From positions 1-5,381 of the forward strand of contig JAQCKY010000211.1 of the NCBI GenBank assembly GCA_027592155.1: 5,381 nt of DNA, given 5' to 3'. This document shows, piece by piece, positions 5,301-5,381 of the stretch. The notes beneath the pieces were generated by a model. The model worked only from the letters and a program-made list of their open reading frames with translations, ran no database searches and was not told the DNA's origin. Source of the stretch: Pseudomonadota bacterium. GTDB taxonomy: Bacteria > Pseudomonadota > Alphaproteobacteria > Rhodospirillales > UBA2165. A program made the position numbers and the translations under genes. Numbering within the stretch: the stretch's first letter is position 1; the number at the start of each line of letters is the position of its first letter.

Positions 5301-5381
5301 ATGGCCGGTTATTGGATTGCGCGCTCGATCATCAAAAACCCCGAAGAGTACAAAAAATACACCGACGAACTTCCCGCGATT
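5301..5381 (+). CDS. DUF1330 family protein (5' end only)
   Basis: Only the first 27 codons are in the window. MAGYWIARSIIKNPEEYKKY matches the usual N-terminus of DUF1330 proteins (GYWI-x-R-x-x-(V/I)-x-(D/N)-PE-x-Y-x-x-Y), small cytoplasmic proteins of about 95-100 residues with a dimeric alpha/beta-barrel (ferredoxin-like) fold and no established function. AAGGAG at 5288-5293 is seven bases before the ATG, a strong ribosome binding site. It follows the glutathione transferase by 26 bases on the same strand, so it is probably in the same operon. Related barrel folds are found in small monooxygenases and in proteins handling reactive metabolites, but no catalytic residue can be judged from this fragment. 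Confidence 0.85.
   Translation, partial: MAGYWIARSIIKNPEEYKKYTDELPAI

Overview
The window looks like a piece of a free-living alphaproteobacterial chromosome, possibly Rhodospirillales-like. This is a judgement from the fairly GC-rich coding sequence, strong GC preference at third positions, AGGAG-type ribosome binding sites, a PAS-linked class III cyclase and the flavour of the catabolic genes. No taxonomic marker is present. It holds no tRNA, rRNA, CRISPR array, insertion sequence or clear intrinsic terminator.

Region 1 (1-852, + strand) is the 3' part of a signalling gene: the end of a PAS-like sensor domain, a coupling helix and a class III adenylate cyclase catalytic domain with its catalytic residues visible. 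The same frame is open on both sides of an amber codon at 28-30, so the sensor-cyclase is either truncated by mutation or miscalled at that base.

Region 2 (876-2172, - strand) is a two-gene unit transcribed toward the cyclase. The upstream gene is an intact cyclase-family (PF04199) metal-dependent hydrolase related to kynurenine formamidase and isatin hydrolase. Two bases downstream starts a GNAT acetyltransferase of the YhbS type. It is broken: its conserved C-terminal part lies in another frame, and the invariant 'GF' segment between the two parts is missing, which points to a deletion of about 31 bases.

Region 3 (2173-2384) is a divergent intergenic control region. It contains a dense series of GGT/ACC dyads over a plausible promoter for the rightward genes.

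Region 4 (2385 to the window end, + strand) is a tight run of five genes with gaps of 10-40 bases, each with a ribosome binding site: a beta-hydroxyacid dehydrogenase, a PuuE-like metal-independent polysaccharide deacetylase/allantoinase-family protein, a Rid-family protein lacking the RidA catalytic arginine, a Nu-class (YfcG/YghU-like) glutathione transferase, and the start of a DUF1330 protein that runs off the window.

The divergent hydrolase and the rightward run together look like a catabolic cluster. Two hydrolases of families that act on cyclic or acyl amides, a Rid protein for a reactive nitrogen intermediate, and a dehydrogenase for a 3-hydroxyacid/semialdehyde step resemble, in logic but not in homology, the Rut pathway of uracil breakdown. 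The substrate is unknown; this pathway reading is an inference and is the most interesting lead in the window.
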